A stretch of 64,000 nt of DNA from Solen grandis (GCA_021229015.1 CM037780.1:62615323-62679322), one strand, 5' to 3'; shown: positions 24,584 through 37,569, numbered from the stretch's first letter. A program made the numbers and translations. Notes: generated by a model from the sequence alone, not told the origin.

Positions 24584-27500
24584 ATGGCGACTCTCAATGT
24601 TTCAGATAGAACAGTTGAAGGAAAACATTCACGAAAGCGAATACAGAATATAGATTTAAAGTCAAATGTGGCAGTTTTCAAGTCAAAAATATCTCCAGAC
24701 ATCAAGAAGAAAGAAAATGAGTTCGGTTTGTGATCTTTTCAAACGTTCTAACATCTTCGTATAAGAATCTTCTCCATTTTGTTGTATCCTCGAGGACAGT
24801 TCTGACGCACCTAAGAAAAAAACATGGTCTTTTTTAGTTTTAACATAAACAAATAAAATCATTTTCCATTGTATAGAAAAACTAAGTCATTTACTCATGG
24901 TCTTACATTGTTTTCAAGTGGTTGAAATCGTTTTTTCAATGAAAAATCACAATTATGTTTGTCAGTATAATTCAGTGAGCTGACTTGAGAGTACATTGAA
25001 ACGACGCATCTGATTGGTTTTTAATCCCGCGCCGCGAAGCGGGAGGGGGGTTATAGGAATGCCCTTCGTCCGTCCGTCAGTCAGTCCGTCAGTGTGTCCG
25101 AAACATTTTCGTGTCCGCTCCATATCTCATGAACGCTTGAACACATTTTCTTCAAACTCGGCTAAAATGTTAACCTCATTGAGCTGATGTGCAGAAGGCA
25201 TGAGGCGGTCACGCTGGCTCAAGGTCAAGGTCATACTTGAAGGTCAAATGTTATTTTCGTGTCCGCTCCATATCTCATGAACGCTTGGACACATTTTCTT
25301 CAAACTCGGCTAAAATGTTAACCTCATTGAGCTGATGTGCAGGAGGCATGAGGCGGTCACGCTGGCTTAAGGTCAAGGTCATCCTTGAAGGTCAAATGTT
25401 ATTTTCGTGTCCGCTCCATATCTCATGAACGCTTGGACACAATTTCTTCAAACTCGGCTAAAATGTTAACCTCATTGAGCTGATGTGCAGAAGGCATGAG
25501 GCGGTCACGCTGGCTCAAGGTCAAGGTCATCCTTGAAGGTCAAATGTTTAAGCCTCCACTTTTTCATGTCATCTCGATATCTCGTGTCATGTTCACAATC
25601 ATACAAATTATGTCATGATATATAAAAATTTTAATTGAGTTGCACATGTATTTTGTGGTTACCTAACACATCCTATACTTCATTGATGTTCACTTTTTGT
25701 ACTGTTTCCCATGTAAAACTTGTCAGTAAACTTTTAATATATGTGCCTCCGAATTCTGAGATTCATACATAACTCCGGAAAGTTAAATTGTCTTAAACTG
25801 ATCTTCTATGTCTGCTACAACCATGCCAGGTTAAGGTGAACATAATCCTATGACCAAACAAATTCTAATATTTGGCCAGCGGCGGGGGATATAGCTGTCC
25901 TTTGGACTGCCTTGTTATATTTTATAATTGTAGCATGTAAATAAAAATGGAATTTTCGTGTCAGAAATAATGTACGAGGGAATGTCAGTTGCACAGCTTT
26001 TTTATTTCATTGATTCACTAAAAATATGTCAGATGAGAAAAAGAACTTATTGAAAAAGGAGGTATTGCAGGTGTGTTGTATAAAGTACATAATTTGTGCA
26101 CTTTTTAGGACATATCTAAGTGCACCGGCCTTACTTTAGGTCATTATTATATTTATTCTATAATAGAATAAATAATTTTCCTCTTGACTGTCTTGCCGTT
26201 TGAGTAGGGACCATTGATTAATGAAATGATTTGAAGAACCAATAATCAATCATTCAATTAAGAATTGCAAAATATATGTATAAGCAAATGATTTCTATTA
26301 TAAAATGTAGAAGTCGAATCAGTTTTAATTAATGTAATAACAGGCGTGATTTCCTATCACTTAGATAACTATAGAATTAGTTGAGCCTGTCCCTGCTTAA
26401 TAACTACGTGGATAATTTGCCCTATCGAACCCTATTGTTTAGTTGTTCCCAGCAAACACAATGCTTGAAGGAAACCCTCCACGAATAGGGTATCCCTTTT
26501 TCCTGCAGTTAAGTAGCTCAAAGCAAACGCAATGCTTGCAGTGAGCCCTTGGGTACTGGAATCAGAAAACCTTTATTAATAATATAAGGCGTTCTGTAAT
26601 ATTCATACGATGTTGACTCGACAACGGTCAGATACAGACTGATTCAATTCGCATCTTAACTGTGCTTATATAGGCTAAAACGGGGAACCAACTGTGGGAA
26701 CCAATTATAAAGCATTTGTTGATAGAGACAGAATGAAGTGTTTAGTAATTCTCCATCCAATATAAACATAACTAAGTACGAATCAATTGGGTGCAAATCG
26801 TCCATTGCAAATTCATTAAAGTGTAATTATCGATAGATTAATTATGATCAAATAAACTTCCTCACATAAATTTAAGTAAATGAATATGAGTAAGTAAATA
26901 AAAAAAAATGTATATTGTATTGCTCTACTGATTTAATGTTACCTGTATTTTGTTTTGTTTGTTCGTGTTTGTCTGTCTGTTTACGGCTCTGCGGTATGAG
27001 ACAACTAAATTATAGCGTATATTAGAAAATACAAAGATGACAAATATTACTTTCGTTACAGTAGTCAAAACGTACCCAATACCTAAACGTACCCAACTGG
27101 AGTCAAAACATATCCACCTATTGGTCAAAACGTACCTTAGTTCCAATTAATGTACCCTTTTCGCTGAAATATTTATAAAACCTTGCTCAGTATTAGTACA
27201 TATTTTCTTTTTTTTTTTATTTGTGCTTAAATTGGCAAATGGTTTTGTATTTGTATATTTTTTTTCCTCATGTAGATCTTGTGTACTGCGGTCAATTCCT
27301 GAAGGATGAATCAAGTTTGGACTCATATGGCCTACATTCAGGCTCCACTGTGCATGCATTGATAAGACAAACTTACACCAGTCAAACATCGGATGAAAAA
27401 GGTTTGTTTGGATTGAACTTCCCACTTACAGTTTTTTAAGTCATACATGCTGTATATCAGACAAGGAGCATTATACCACATCCAGTCCACACACATTATC

Positions 27501-30500
27501 TTGATACTTGGGCAACCAGACCTGGAACTACACCTATCTGCTGAGCACCAAACAAAAGAGCCAGGGATTAAACCCACATCCCCTAGGATATGGAGAAGAC
27601 ACTACCTGGGCACCATTTTGACTGTGATGCAAATGATAATCTTTGACATAATTATAAAATCAGAACATTTAAGTCAGAGAATAGTTGGCATAATAATAAT
27701 AAACATTTATTCTTTAGAACAGGATGAGCTATCGAGGTTGAACCTCGGTCATCTGTCCATTGTCTGCAATATTTGAATTAATTGTTAACCCTTCATTTAC
27801 TGAGGGATTGTAATCATATCTTGAAATGATTTTTCTGGCCATGTTCATAACTAATGTTTCCCATTGTCTTTAAGAACAGTGGATTTCAGTGAACAAAATA
27901 GGGTTAACAGTACAATAAAATTAAATAGAATATTCATTCAAGTATTATAATTTGCCTCTTTCATTTTTTTTTTTGTTATTTCCAACAGCTCAACTGAGCC
28001 CATCTGAAGTTAAACAAATCCAGCAGGTACTCCAGTCTGCCATCAAGAACCCAGCATACAGGTCAACTGTGAGTCAGCTATGTTATTAATTCATAATAAG
28101 AAGAGCATCTTCATTTCATTGTCATTGACATAAGAACAAGGTAGTGTAGGTATTTTATCAATTATTCAGACTAAAGTAGTCAGAGGTTTTGTAAAGATAT
28201 GTTTTGATGCCTTGTTAAAAGGAGAGGACCCTGATCAGCTCCTCGTTTTTGCTTATACAATTTGGTAGCTCAAATTCTGCTATGACTGCATGTCAAAGAA
28301 AAATCCATTTCTTCATATATCATTTTAAATTCAGGTAATTAATATTCATCCTGTAATAAATGAATTTTTATGATTATTCATTAGGTACTGGTTAAAGTAT
28401 TAAGTAAAGAAGATGCAAAATATTTTTAATTTGATCAGTTCTGCATCTTCTTTGGTCTCTCATTTTTGATGAGTTGCATATAAAATCATGTAATACAATA
28501 CATATCCACTATAATTCGGGGTCAAAGGTTTAGTCTGTTACACTAAGTTTGCCCTCTACTTTATTAAATACTGTATATATTAATTATTTATAGGTAGAGA
28601 ACATCATCAGCACTCCAGACACCCTGCATGACATTGTGAATGCAGTGCCAGGCTTGAACAACGACCCTGCAGTTCTAAGTAAGAACTGTTTTAAGTATTT
28701 ATATCATCAGTCATGTCAGGTTTTATACTGCATGTCCTAAGAAATCCATATACCTTCTAGTACTTCTGTATATTGAACAATTAGAAAATAATAAAATTAG
28801 GATTTTTTTTTTAATTTATATGTAATATTGCTTATTATTACTGGTGACAAGACTGATTTTAGTATACATGTAGTTTGAAAGCCCATTGTTTGAATAAAAA
28901 GGATAGTAAATATAGTTTTAAAATCCACCTAGCTCTAGCTGTAATTATTACTATAAACAAAATATTGCATAAAGTATCTTAAAGCCAGCCAATGTTTTTA
29001 GATTAAAAAAACAACAACAAAACTGGAGTGTTTTTTCCCCAAATGTATACATGTTATCAGTCAGTAAATGAAGCACAAATGATATCAAATGAGAAATTGG
29101 GATCATTAGAAGTCAGCCTTATTTAAAGGTTGTTATATATCTCCAAACATTCTATGATGTGTAACATGGTTATGTTTTCTACTTGCAGCACTGTTCCAGG
29201 ACCATGAGCTGCTGAGTGTCCTGGCCCACCCGGGAAACATCCGAAGGTAAAACATGCACTCACCAGGGCTTTCACAAGGCCATTTAGCGCTCTGTCACTG
29301 GGGTGCATCATTTTCAAATTCCACTGTACTAGAACACTTAAATATCAAATTGTGTTTTGATTATGTACCTGGAGCTTGAATTTTTATTTTTAAAATGTTT
29401 TACTAATTCTTTCATATTCCTATTTTATGCTGACAGTGAATATACTCACCGGATGTCCTGCAGTGCCAAATACAAGTTCATGACTGTTTATTTGGGGTCT
29501 TCCTCTACCTGTAATTAGCTGGACGTCGCTACATGACTGAAATACTGTCGAAGAGATGATAAACTCGAGTAGTCAAGTCATGTCAGTCATGACTGTGTAA
29601 TAAATCTGTTTTGGGTACAGCATATCGAAGGGTGAGAGCGAAACTATGCTAAGTGCTTATATATTTATATGCACTTAGCATAGTTTCGCTCTCGCCCCAT
29701 TATATGCAAACTGAATATGATTTTCTCCGCCCACTTTCAATGATTGACAAACATTTACTGGGTGATACCTAAGACACTCCTTGTAAAGCATGAATTTCAT
29801 ATTATTTTAGTAAAGAATAGCATGTATAAAAACAGATAAATGTGAGTAATTTAAAAAAGTGAAAAAATTAATCATTGTTGATAGGACAATAGCAGCACAC
29901 CCATGTTTCCCGCAGCTGGCACGAATGTTAGCAGCAGCGGTGAGAGAAGCAGAGACAAAGGGAGAATATGTTCGCAGCTCTACAGGAGTGTACTCACTGG
30001 ATCAGATGTCAGACGACGAGGACAGTCCGGGGCCTGTAAGTCATGTCCCCTCCATTAGAATACTGTCTAGTGGCTGGGTTTCATGTAGTAATCCAGAAAT
30101 CACACTACAAATCTCCTTGTAATCTTCAATATTTGCTTTCAGTTATTGATGTATTATTCTTACTGAAAACGTTTATGTATAGTGCACATTTCTGTGACTT
30201 CAGTTTTGATTTCAGAGAAGGGGTACACGTAATACATGAGAAATAAGTTTTTTCGTAGTTTTCCGAAACTAAACCCACCCACTTCAATTTCATCAATTTG
30301 CTTACTATTCAAGTTTCAGCTCACTTCAGAATATGTTAAACACTATTTTGATCAGACTATCTTCTATAAGGGGAAATTACTTCTTAAGTTGTTTTACTCA
30401 AAATATAATACATCTTATTTTTAAAATCATAAATTGTTTACTGTGGTTCAATACAAAGAAAATCTAGGGGTCACCTTGGACCCCATATACTGTTTAATGG

Positions 30501-32966
30501 ATCTCTTGTGCATATAGGAGAAGATGGTTATGAAAGAAACATACATACATGCCTACTTAGTTTGGAATTCAATATTCTACACTGTATAATGTATTCATGA
30601 GAACTGTGACCATGTAATCTGTTACAGAGTGGGCAGCCTATTACAGCCAAATCAGCTGGCAGCAGCTCTTGCCGCAGCAACTGGTGCTACGGCACCGGTA
30701 CAGGTGAGTGGTCAGCAAAATAGTTTTGAGACTGATCTTTTTATAATCTAGACCGCTTTGTTTGTAAAGTATGCCATAATTCACATAAAATTATCGTCCA
30801 CGTAAGTTTTAATAGTGATTTTCTATTTTTCAATATGCAGAATCTGATTGATAGTATACCCAGCAGACCATGTATTTTTTAATTACAATTGAGGAATGGA
30901 AGAGCTCTAATATTAAATATTTTTTCAATAACTTCTTTTATAAATCTGATATGGTATTTAGACATTTCCCAAATAATTACCATCATACCAGTATGTTTTA
31001 TTTTCTTGTAAGTGGTGTTATTAAATAAGCTGAATAATTGAGAATTTAATACATTTATCATTCATAATTTTAAATATGAATTTTGATGCTTTTTGTTGGT
31101 TAGTGTTAAACATATTTTGACCATATTTGTCCTTTGTTTCGATTCTCTGATGTTGCTTCATGTGAAGAATTTTATGTAGGCAAAGTAGATGTTTAGGTAA
31201 AAGTGACTTTAATAAGGTTTGTCATATGATAAATTGAATGCTTATCTGATATCATTTGTCATTTCATATTGATGAATGTTTAACTTGTTCAAGATAATTG
31301 TTTAGCTCATCTAATGAATTGTTGAATACTTTCCTGATTGATGAATAAAATGACAACAAATAATTCAGTAAGTGTAAGTAAATATTTATACTCTCTTAAA
31401 AAGTTTGACTGGTGCAGTCATGCTATCATATGGACTGTTTATGTGGCTTTTGTTTATATTTTCTACTGGCATAGAATCACTTAAATTTACTATTTTTTGT
31501 CCCTTTGGCCAAGTGGTTAGAGTGTCTGCCCTGGGGATAGGACTAGTATAGCTTCCTTGCTTGGCATCCCGTGTTTAAGGGTGGTTCAAGAAATGGTTGT
31601 TCTTATGCCAGGAAAATATAATTTGATAGTTGTTGTATCAATAACATTGATAGGTGTTGTATCAATAACATTGATAGGTGTTGTATCAATAACATTGATA
31701 GGTGTTGTATCAATAACATTGATAGGTGTTGTATCAATAACATTGATACTCAATTATAGGGTGACATCACATTGAGACAACATTTTTTTATTAAGTGTCA
31801 AATTCAAAAAAAAAAAAAAATGACTGAAATATTGTCAGTAGGACTTTAAAACCAAGCAAATAAACAATCACTTTGACAGGAAGGGGTAGTCACAATAACA
31901 GTATTAACTGATAGAGTTTTGTCGTTACAGAGCACTGGAAGCCCTGCAAATAACCCGATGATCACAACAGACTTTTTCCAGCAGGCCATTTTGCAGGCTC
32001 AGAGTGCTGCTCTCACGGTAAGTTGGGGGAATCTTCCTACATATAGTGTGTCATGTTTAACCCTTTCCCTCATATAGACTCATTTTGACGCACTCAATAG
32101 GTACCACATAAAGCCTGATCTGCAGAAAACCACAGTTAAACCTTATCAAATTTAATTACAAAATCCTCATTTCCAGACCACTGAGGAGCAGCGAACAGCA
32201 TAAAACCTGATCAGCCGTGAGTTGGTTTTTTTTTTTAAAACCACAGTTGGAATGGGTTATAATGATCATATAAAGCAGTTCTTTAGGATTTATGTATGCT
32301 GAATTTAAGCTTTTATAATTTGCTTTCAAAATTTAAGCCCAGCCTTTACCCATGGTTTAGGTATTGTTCACTTTTCATATATAGGTTGATTACTCACAAA
32401 ATAACCGATAAATTACAGCATATACTAGGTCACATGACATCCCATAGAATAAAATGGATAATTTATTGTTTTGATTTAGATATTACTGGTACTATAAACA
32501 TGGGAAAGGACCATTTTAAATGATAATGGGTGACAGACATATTTGATAATGTAAGCAGAGTATATATTGAGTGCTAATTGCCAAACTGTTCTATTCTTTT
32601 TTCTATTTTGATATGCATTTGAGTAATTTTAGTCCATAGTCCCTGGGGACAGTGTCAGTGTATGTGAATGTTTGATGATGTGTGATCATGTGTCCATGTT
32701 TGATCATATGTGATCATGTGTGATCATATGTGACCATGTTTGATCATATTTGATCATAAGTGACTGTTTGATCATATGTGATGATGATCAGGTTTGATCA
32801 TACATTACCTTGTTTGATCATATGTAAACATGTGTATTTACAGGGTCAGATCCAGCAGATGCGAGAGATGGGGATCACAGATGAGAACGTGGCACGACAG
32901 GCTCTACAAGCCACAAATGGTGATCTTCAGGCTGCATTGGCCTCTTTGGGGGGGGGGGGGGTTTAA
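24584..32966 (+). CDS. UBL7: Ubiquitin-like protein 7 homologue (UBL-UBA), nine exons, frameshift in exon 7
   Basis: A UBL-UBA protein of the ubiquitin-receptor type. Exons: 24584-24725, 27276-27401, 27989-28068, 28594-28678, 29189-29246, 29885-30035, 30628-30703, 31931-32017, 32844-32966. Exon 1 ends in phase 1 and joins exon 2 as ENEF-D-LVYCGQFLKD, the YCG.xLKD hallmark of the UBL7 ubiquitin-like fold; LHSGSTVHAL follows. Exons 3-5 give the conserved SAIKNPAYRSTVE, TPDTLHDIV and LFQDHELLSVLAHP regions. Exon 6 ends in SDDEDSPGP, as in vertebrate UBL7. Exon 9 is the C-terminal UBA domain (MREMGITDENVARQALQATNGDLQAAL). About 308 codons against 380 in human; the N-terminus is shorter before the fold. 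Exon 7 is 76 nt where 75 would keep frame. The stop is TAA at 32964 after a 14-G run. Confidence 0.93.
25022..25920 (+). repeat. Dispersed element with three 148-bp tandem units
   Basis: Opens with CCCGCGCCGCGAAGCGGG, a GC-rich hairpin, then a CGTCCGTCCGTCAGTCAGTC tract. Three units with a period of exactly 148 bp start at 25105, 25253 and 25401 (each begins ATTTTCGTGTCCGCTCC and includes GAGGCGGTCACGCTGGCT). It closes near 25875-25920 with CAGCGGCGGGGGATATAGC. It occupies much of UBL7 intron 1. Non-coding; class unknown. Confidence 0.85.
27455..27610 (-). repeat. SINE fragment
   Basis: Reverse-strand body (CATTATACCACATCCAGTC, CACATTATCTTGATAC) and B-box relic (CCAGGGATTAAACCCACA), matching 19690-19860. 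Lies in UBL7 intron 2, about 55 bp after exon 2. Confidence 0.55.
29630..29698. repeat. Long fold-back palindrome
   Basis: A 23-bp perfect inverted repeat, arms 29634-29656 and 29671-29693, around a 14-nt A/T loop. The arms extend imperfectly outward through GGG/CCC to a GCATAT/ATATGC pair near 29620 and 29702. Lies in UBL7 intron 5. It could be a short fold-back transposon or a transcribed hairpin; see findings. Confidence 0.9.
30628..30703 (+). CDS. UBL7: UBL7 exon 7, out of frame by one base
   Basis: The canonical acceptor (GTTACAG, ends 30627) yields SGQPITA in the frame set by exon 6, matching the conserved PIT segment of UBL7. The next residues that fit the family (NQLAAALAAATGATAPVQ) lie in the +1 frame and join exon 8 in phase. 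The switch falls at GCCAAATCAG, where one fewer A would restore frame. Read as written, translation stops at a TAA in exon 8. An internal TTACAG at 30641-30646 could act as acceptor and leave a 57-nt in-frame exon (30647-30703). Confidence 0.85.
31505..31850 (+). repeat. tRNA-derived SINE interrupted by a minisatellite
   Basis: Head TTTGGCCAAGTGGTTAGAGTG, body with TTCCTTGCTTGGCATCC and GCCAGGAAAATATAA, and tail ATGACTGAAATATTGTCAGTAGG are in SINE order (compare 38081-38352). Five 24-bp units occupy the middle. Lies in UBL7 intron 7. Confidence 0.75.
31631..31750 (+). repeat. Minisatellite, 24-bp unit, five copies
   Basis: Five tandem copies of TGTTGTATCAATAACATTGATAGG, the last ending ACT instead of AGG. 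The unit corresponds to an internal piece of the surrounding SINE (GGTGTGGTATCATGCCACAT in the 38-kb copy). Confidence 0.95.
32680..32825. repeat. Low-complexity tract with about ten TGATCA palindromes
   Basis: Degenerate short units of the form TGTTTGATCATATG repeat irregularly up to about 20 bp before exon 9 of UBL7. The hexamer TGATCA occurs about ten times in roughly 145 bp. Confidence 0.85.
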
Positions 32967-33116
32967 AATTTGGGGGAAGTCTTGAAATAATTTGGGAAAG
33001 TATAAAACTTTTGGAAGGATTCTGAAATAGTTGGATGAAGACTTAGTTGTATATTGATATAATGTATTACTGACTCCTACTATTCTGTGTTACTGTTGCC
33101 CGGTAACAGTCATATA

Positions 33117-33122
33117 AATAAA
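33117..33122 (+). terminator. UBL7 polyadenylation signal
   Basis: AATAAA about 150 bp after the UBL7 stop codon, giving a short 3' UTR. Confidence 0.6.
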
Positions 33123-36100
33123 AGCACTGATATGAACATCTGAAAGTAGTGATTATCATAGACTGCATAGCCCACATTGTTCAGTAACTTGTCTTTGTTT
33201 CATTTCAAATCTTATTATATTGCCAGAGGAGCAGATGAGCTTTATTGGCCAGTTGAATATTATGCTTTCTGTCTTTATTTTGTATCCATCATAATGACTG
33301 AGTAAAATAGCTAATGTTACTGTGTTGTTTAAAATTATTTGAGTAAGAAGTATATTATAATATAGTGTCTTAAATAAAATTATGACACACTTAGCAAATA
33401 TATTTACTAGTCTTAAGATATCAGATAGTCAATCAATTAAGAAAGTTGGAAAATGCATTATATCATTATGAGTAGTCCATATCAAATTTTAGCAGTGGTA
33501 GTACTAGGTGTCTGCCAAGACCTAAACAAAATAGTGCAAAGCTTACAGAATTGATTGAGTCTCCCAGATATAGAGTTTTGTTTTCCATTATTTTGAAAAT
33601 AATTGGTTAATTAGGTAAATACACAATTTTGAAGCCTAACTGTTCCTGCCTGTCTGTTCCTCTGGTTCCACTTATTTATAATGTGGTTGTAAAGTAATGA
33701 TTAAAATCATTTTTCAATAAAAAAATTGAATACGACTTTTTCAGCTTTTTTTATTTATATATACTTTTTTACCAGATACTGGTACATTGTATTTTATTGC
33801 TCAGAAATCCTTAATTTCCATCAGTTCTAGCCTCAAGGCAGTGATATTACACTCTGTAAAACAGTTGAAGTCCAGTCTCAGTTTTTATTTTACATGGTTT
33901 CCTTTTAATCGTTTTGGGGTATTGGTGGCATCCCATATAAGACCTGATCATTCTGAGAGCAATTTGCTAGCTTAACAAGTTTTATGCATGTTGCAGAGTT
34001 TATTTTCTATATATTTACTGTATTAAACAACTGCTGTTGCATTAATTATATTTGCCTACTTCGACTATGAATCCAAAGGTTACGAGTTCTATCCCAGATT
34101 TGAGAGGAGTATTTCTTATGACCTTCCTAGACACAAAGTACTGGCCCAGTCGAGGAATAGTTCTAGTTGTTAGTCCCCTACCGGTGTTCACACCGGAGGT
34201 GACTATAGGTTTGCTCTCCGTCTGTCCGTCCGTCTGTCTGTCCACTCAAATCTGGATCCCGCGATAACTTAATAGCTAAGCAAGCTAACTTGATGAAACT
34301 TGGTATATGACTAGATGGCAATGTGTAGATTATGCACGTCATTTTATTTTTGTTCTTCGACTAAAATTGTGGTTGCTATGGTAACGGAAATAGTGAAAAT
34401 ATGGCAAAAATGGGATCCCGCGATAACTAAGCAAGCAAACTTGATGAAACTTGGTATATGACTAGATGGCAATGTGTAGATTATGCACGTCATTTTATTT
34501 TTGTTCTTCGACTAAAATTGTGGTTGCTATGGTAACGGAAATAGTGAAAATATGGCAAAAAATGGGATTGATTACCATATTGAGTCAAGGTGGAGCCGGT
34601 AGGGGACTTTATGTGTTGCATACAACACCAGTTACTTGTTAAGATTAGTTATCTGATCAGTGTAAAAGGAAATAAGTAAAAAACTATATCCATTTACCTT
34701 CCATTAGAAAAAAGGCTAAACTGTATAACAGTTTTAATTAGTTGCTTATTGTAACAACAAATTACAAACCATTATGTAGGGTTTCAGCATAAAACAAATT
34801 CATATAGATGTTTTGCTCCAACTAAGCAGAGGACTGAAGATAGCAAATACAGAACAGGTTCAACTTTAACAGACCAGGTGAGAAGGTAATATGGTCACAT
34901 TTACACCCACACAAGTTTGTTCTGGCTATATAGGAATTACTTCCCTGGTCATGTCCCATCCCATGAGGTTTATTTAGCTCACCTGAGGACAATGTTCTCA
35001 AGGTTTTCATGTTCACATTGTTCCTGTTGTGAAACAAACAGTTTGCTTTAAATGACAATCCTATGAAACCAGCAGAGAATTTGATGAAACTTTGATTGAT
35101 GGTCTTTCACTAAAAGGTGCAAAAATTAACTTAATCCATGGAGAAATCCAGTTGCTCAATCCTGGATAAGTTGTTTCAGATGGCAAATCAGGGTTTTACC
35201 TCATCAGTCTGTCAAGTCTATATTCAAAAGTTCTTAGTGTCAGTATATTCTTTGATAAGGAATAAATTTACATAGTTATAAATATTTCAAACCTATTTTC
35301 TATATTTTAAGGTAATCCATCTATCATTAATTTATAAATGCTTAAAAGACTTCAGTGAAGTTGCAAGCATTCACTTACTTGGGAGTTATAGGCTCTTTTG
35401 CTCAAGGCCTTTAAAGGGTTGCATTTAATATAAAATTCTATGATCTGTAATACATTGAGTAAAACATCACAGTGAAAAGTTGCTTAAGTCAGTGTTTAAA
35501 ATATAGATTAAAAAGACAATGAAATTGTACCCTGGTAAGTTAATGAATCAGGATTCTGGGGTCTGTATTACTAATCTTTGCAAGATTTTTTTTTCTTAAA
35601 TGCCAATATAATAATCTTACTTTTTTTTTTCTCCAAACATGAAAAGTCGGTGTAAACATTTTGTGTGAAATAGATTTTTTTAATGCAAAGAAATTGGGGG
35701 GGAAACATCAATTGATAACTTCCAAATGACTAATATTGAATTTGTTCATATTTTAGTGAAATAGCTCCCACTGATGTTGACTACTACAGAACCGTAATTT
35801 TAATTACACTAGCAATAGCACAACACAAGGCAGAATTTTGTCTCTAGATAGTTACTTTATTGCTCAACTTCCTCATAACAACTGATACAATTTTTAAGTA
35901 TATACAGTTTATATTTACTCTGCAAAATAAGAAAGCAAGGGTGATCATGGTCTGGGTGTAATCTACACTAAAAAAGCTAAGAATATATGTCCTGTGCAAA
36001 TAAATGATGTTTGGAATTCTTAATAGCTGGAATTCTGCATAGAGATGCAAATGTTGGGTGCCAACAAGATGCTAGGTAAATGGTATTAAAAATTGTGTCA

Positions 36101-37569
36101 CACACCAATGAATCTATTTTTATTGGCTGTCCTTTACTTGTGTATATTTATACCAAAGATACTCATTTCTTATGTCTGGGTAGGTTTCTGTGTACAGTGA
36201 GTGTGGTCACAAGGATTTCTTGTATCATAATTCATCACTGCATATTGTATACATGATTTGGAACAATATGATGACCTATGTGATATTAAAGTAGAAAACT
36301 TTAAATCAACCTTCCAGTGACTTATTTTGTAATTGCAAGTCATTAGAATGCTCAAGACACCTTTCCAGAGGGAGATTTATTTGTTTAGTTAGATCAGACT
36401 TTTAATCGATCTAACAGTTTAAAACGATGTACTGGTATCCAGCTTTCAACATATTGTCATTGATATAAAGCAAGAATGGATTTATATCATAAAACATATT
36501 CATTACAAGTGAAAGTTTGATCTCCAACCATATTCATATAAGCAAAAGCAATTGTATTTTCTTGCATCGTTCTACAACCTACTGAACCACCACACCTAGA
36601 GCTAATTCTCAATACTGACTGGTCAATTCACTGATGTTATGCTCATTTCATGTGCTCATATATTACAACAGCTATATTGACATAAATGGCCCTTTGCAGA
36701 TTTTGCTGTCACTTCAAATTATTGAAAAGAGACAAATTGGTGAACTGCTCTCAAACAGTTCCACAGACACACCCATAAATATTTTCATTGTTAACCGATC
36801 ATAATTTATGATATCCTAGTGTATTGTTAATGGATAATCTGATGATTTGATTCTGATATTTCTAAAATAATATGGGAAGGCATATTTGGAGTTTTGTTAT
36901 CAATATAATTATGTAACTTTGGTTCAGATGATGACATTGTCAATATAGAATAACAATCTTCCTTATGGAACTTGAATGGAATGACTACCGGTATAAAGGG
37001 TTTCATTTCCATTTCTTATACATTACATATGATTGAAACATAGACAAAATGTTACTTTTAAGGCGGGAAATTCTTACTAGATACATTGTATATAAGGCTA
37101 TCAATTCTCCAAAACAAATCACAGCTTGTTTATTCTTTGTATATTGCACAAATGAAAGAAATAGTAAATATCATGAATTTCCCTTTTAAATTCAGAACAG
37201 CGTGCATTACCATTGAACAACAGTGTCTTTCTACATAACAGTTGGATTTTTGTCTATCATGTAAAACTGATATATTGTGACATCAGCTGTTTTTATTGGC
37301 CCTTTAAGACAGCCATCACATTTTTAGTGTTTGCTGATTTTCTGTCTTTCAGTTAAGCGTGAAATATAACAGTTACTTCTTAAGAAAAGCACTGTCACAT
37401 AAAAATTACCGCTAGTCCAGTTTTGACAAAGACAATTATTAAAATCAATTAAAATACTTGATGTGCTAGTCTGTTAGGTCATGACAGCATACTGAAATCT
37501 TTCTTAATCAATGGAAGCTGTTTGTTTTTTTTTTCAACACAATGCACCATCAATGACTTTTGTGAATAA
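33123..37569. other. Intergenic region between convergent UBL7 and SPAG8
   Basis: AT-rich, with no exon-like segment on either strand. Apart from the repeat element at 34168-34640 and a degraded SINE head near 34080-34160 (GGTTACGAGTTCTATCCC), nothing recognisable is present. Confidence 0.7.
34168..34640. repeat. TAGTCCCCTAC-ended element with ~151-bp direct repeat
   Basis: The left end is TTAGTCCCCTACCGGTG and the right end CCGGTAGGGGACTTTATGTG followed by TTGCATACAACACCAGTTAC. Inside, a segment starting GGATCCCGCGATAACT and containing ACTTGATGAAACTTGG is repeated with a 151-bp offset (34287 and 34438). A CTGTCCGTCCGTCTGTCTG tract precedes it. Same family as 16055-16310, in opposite orientation at the outer end. 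Confidence 0.8.
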
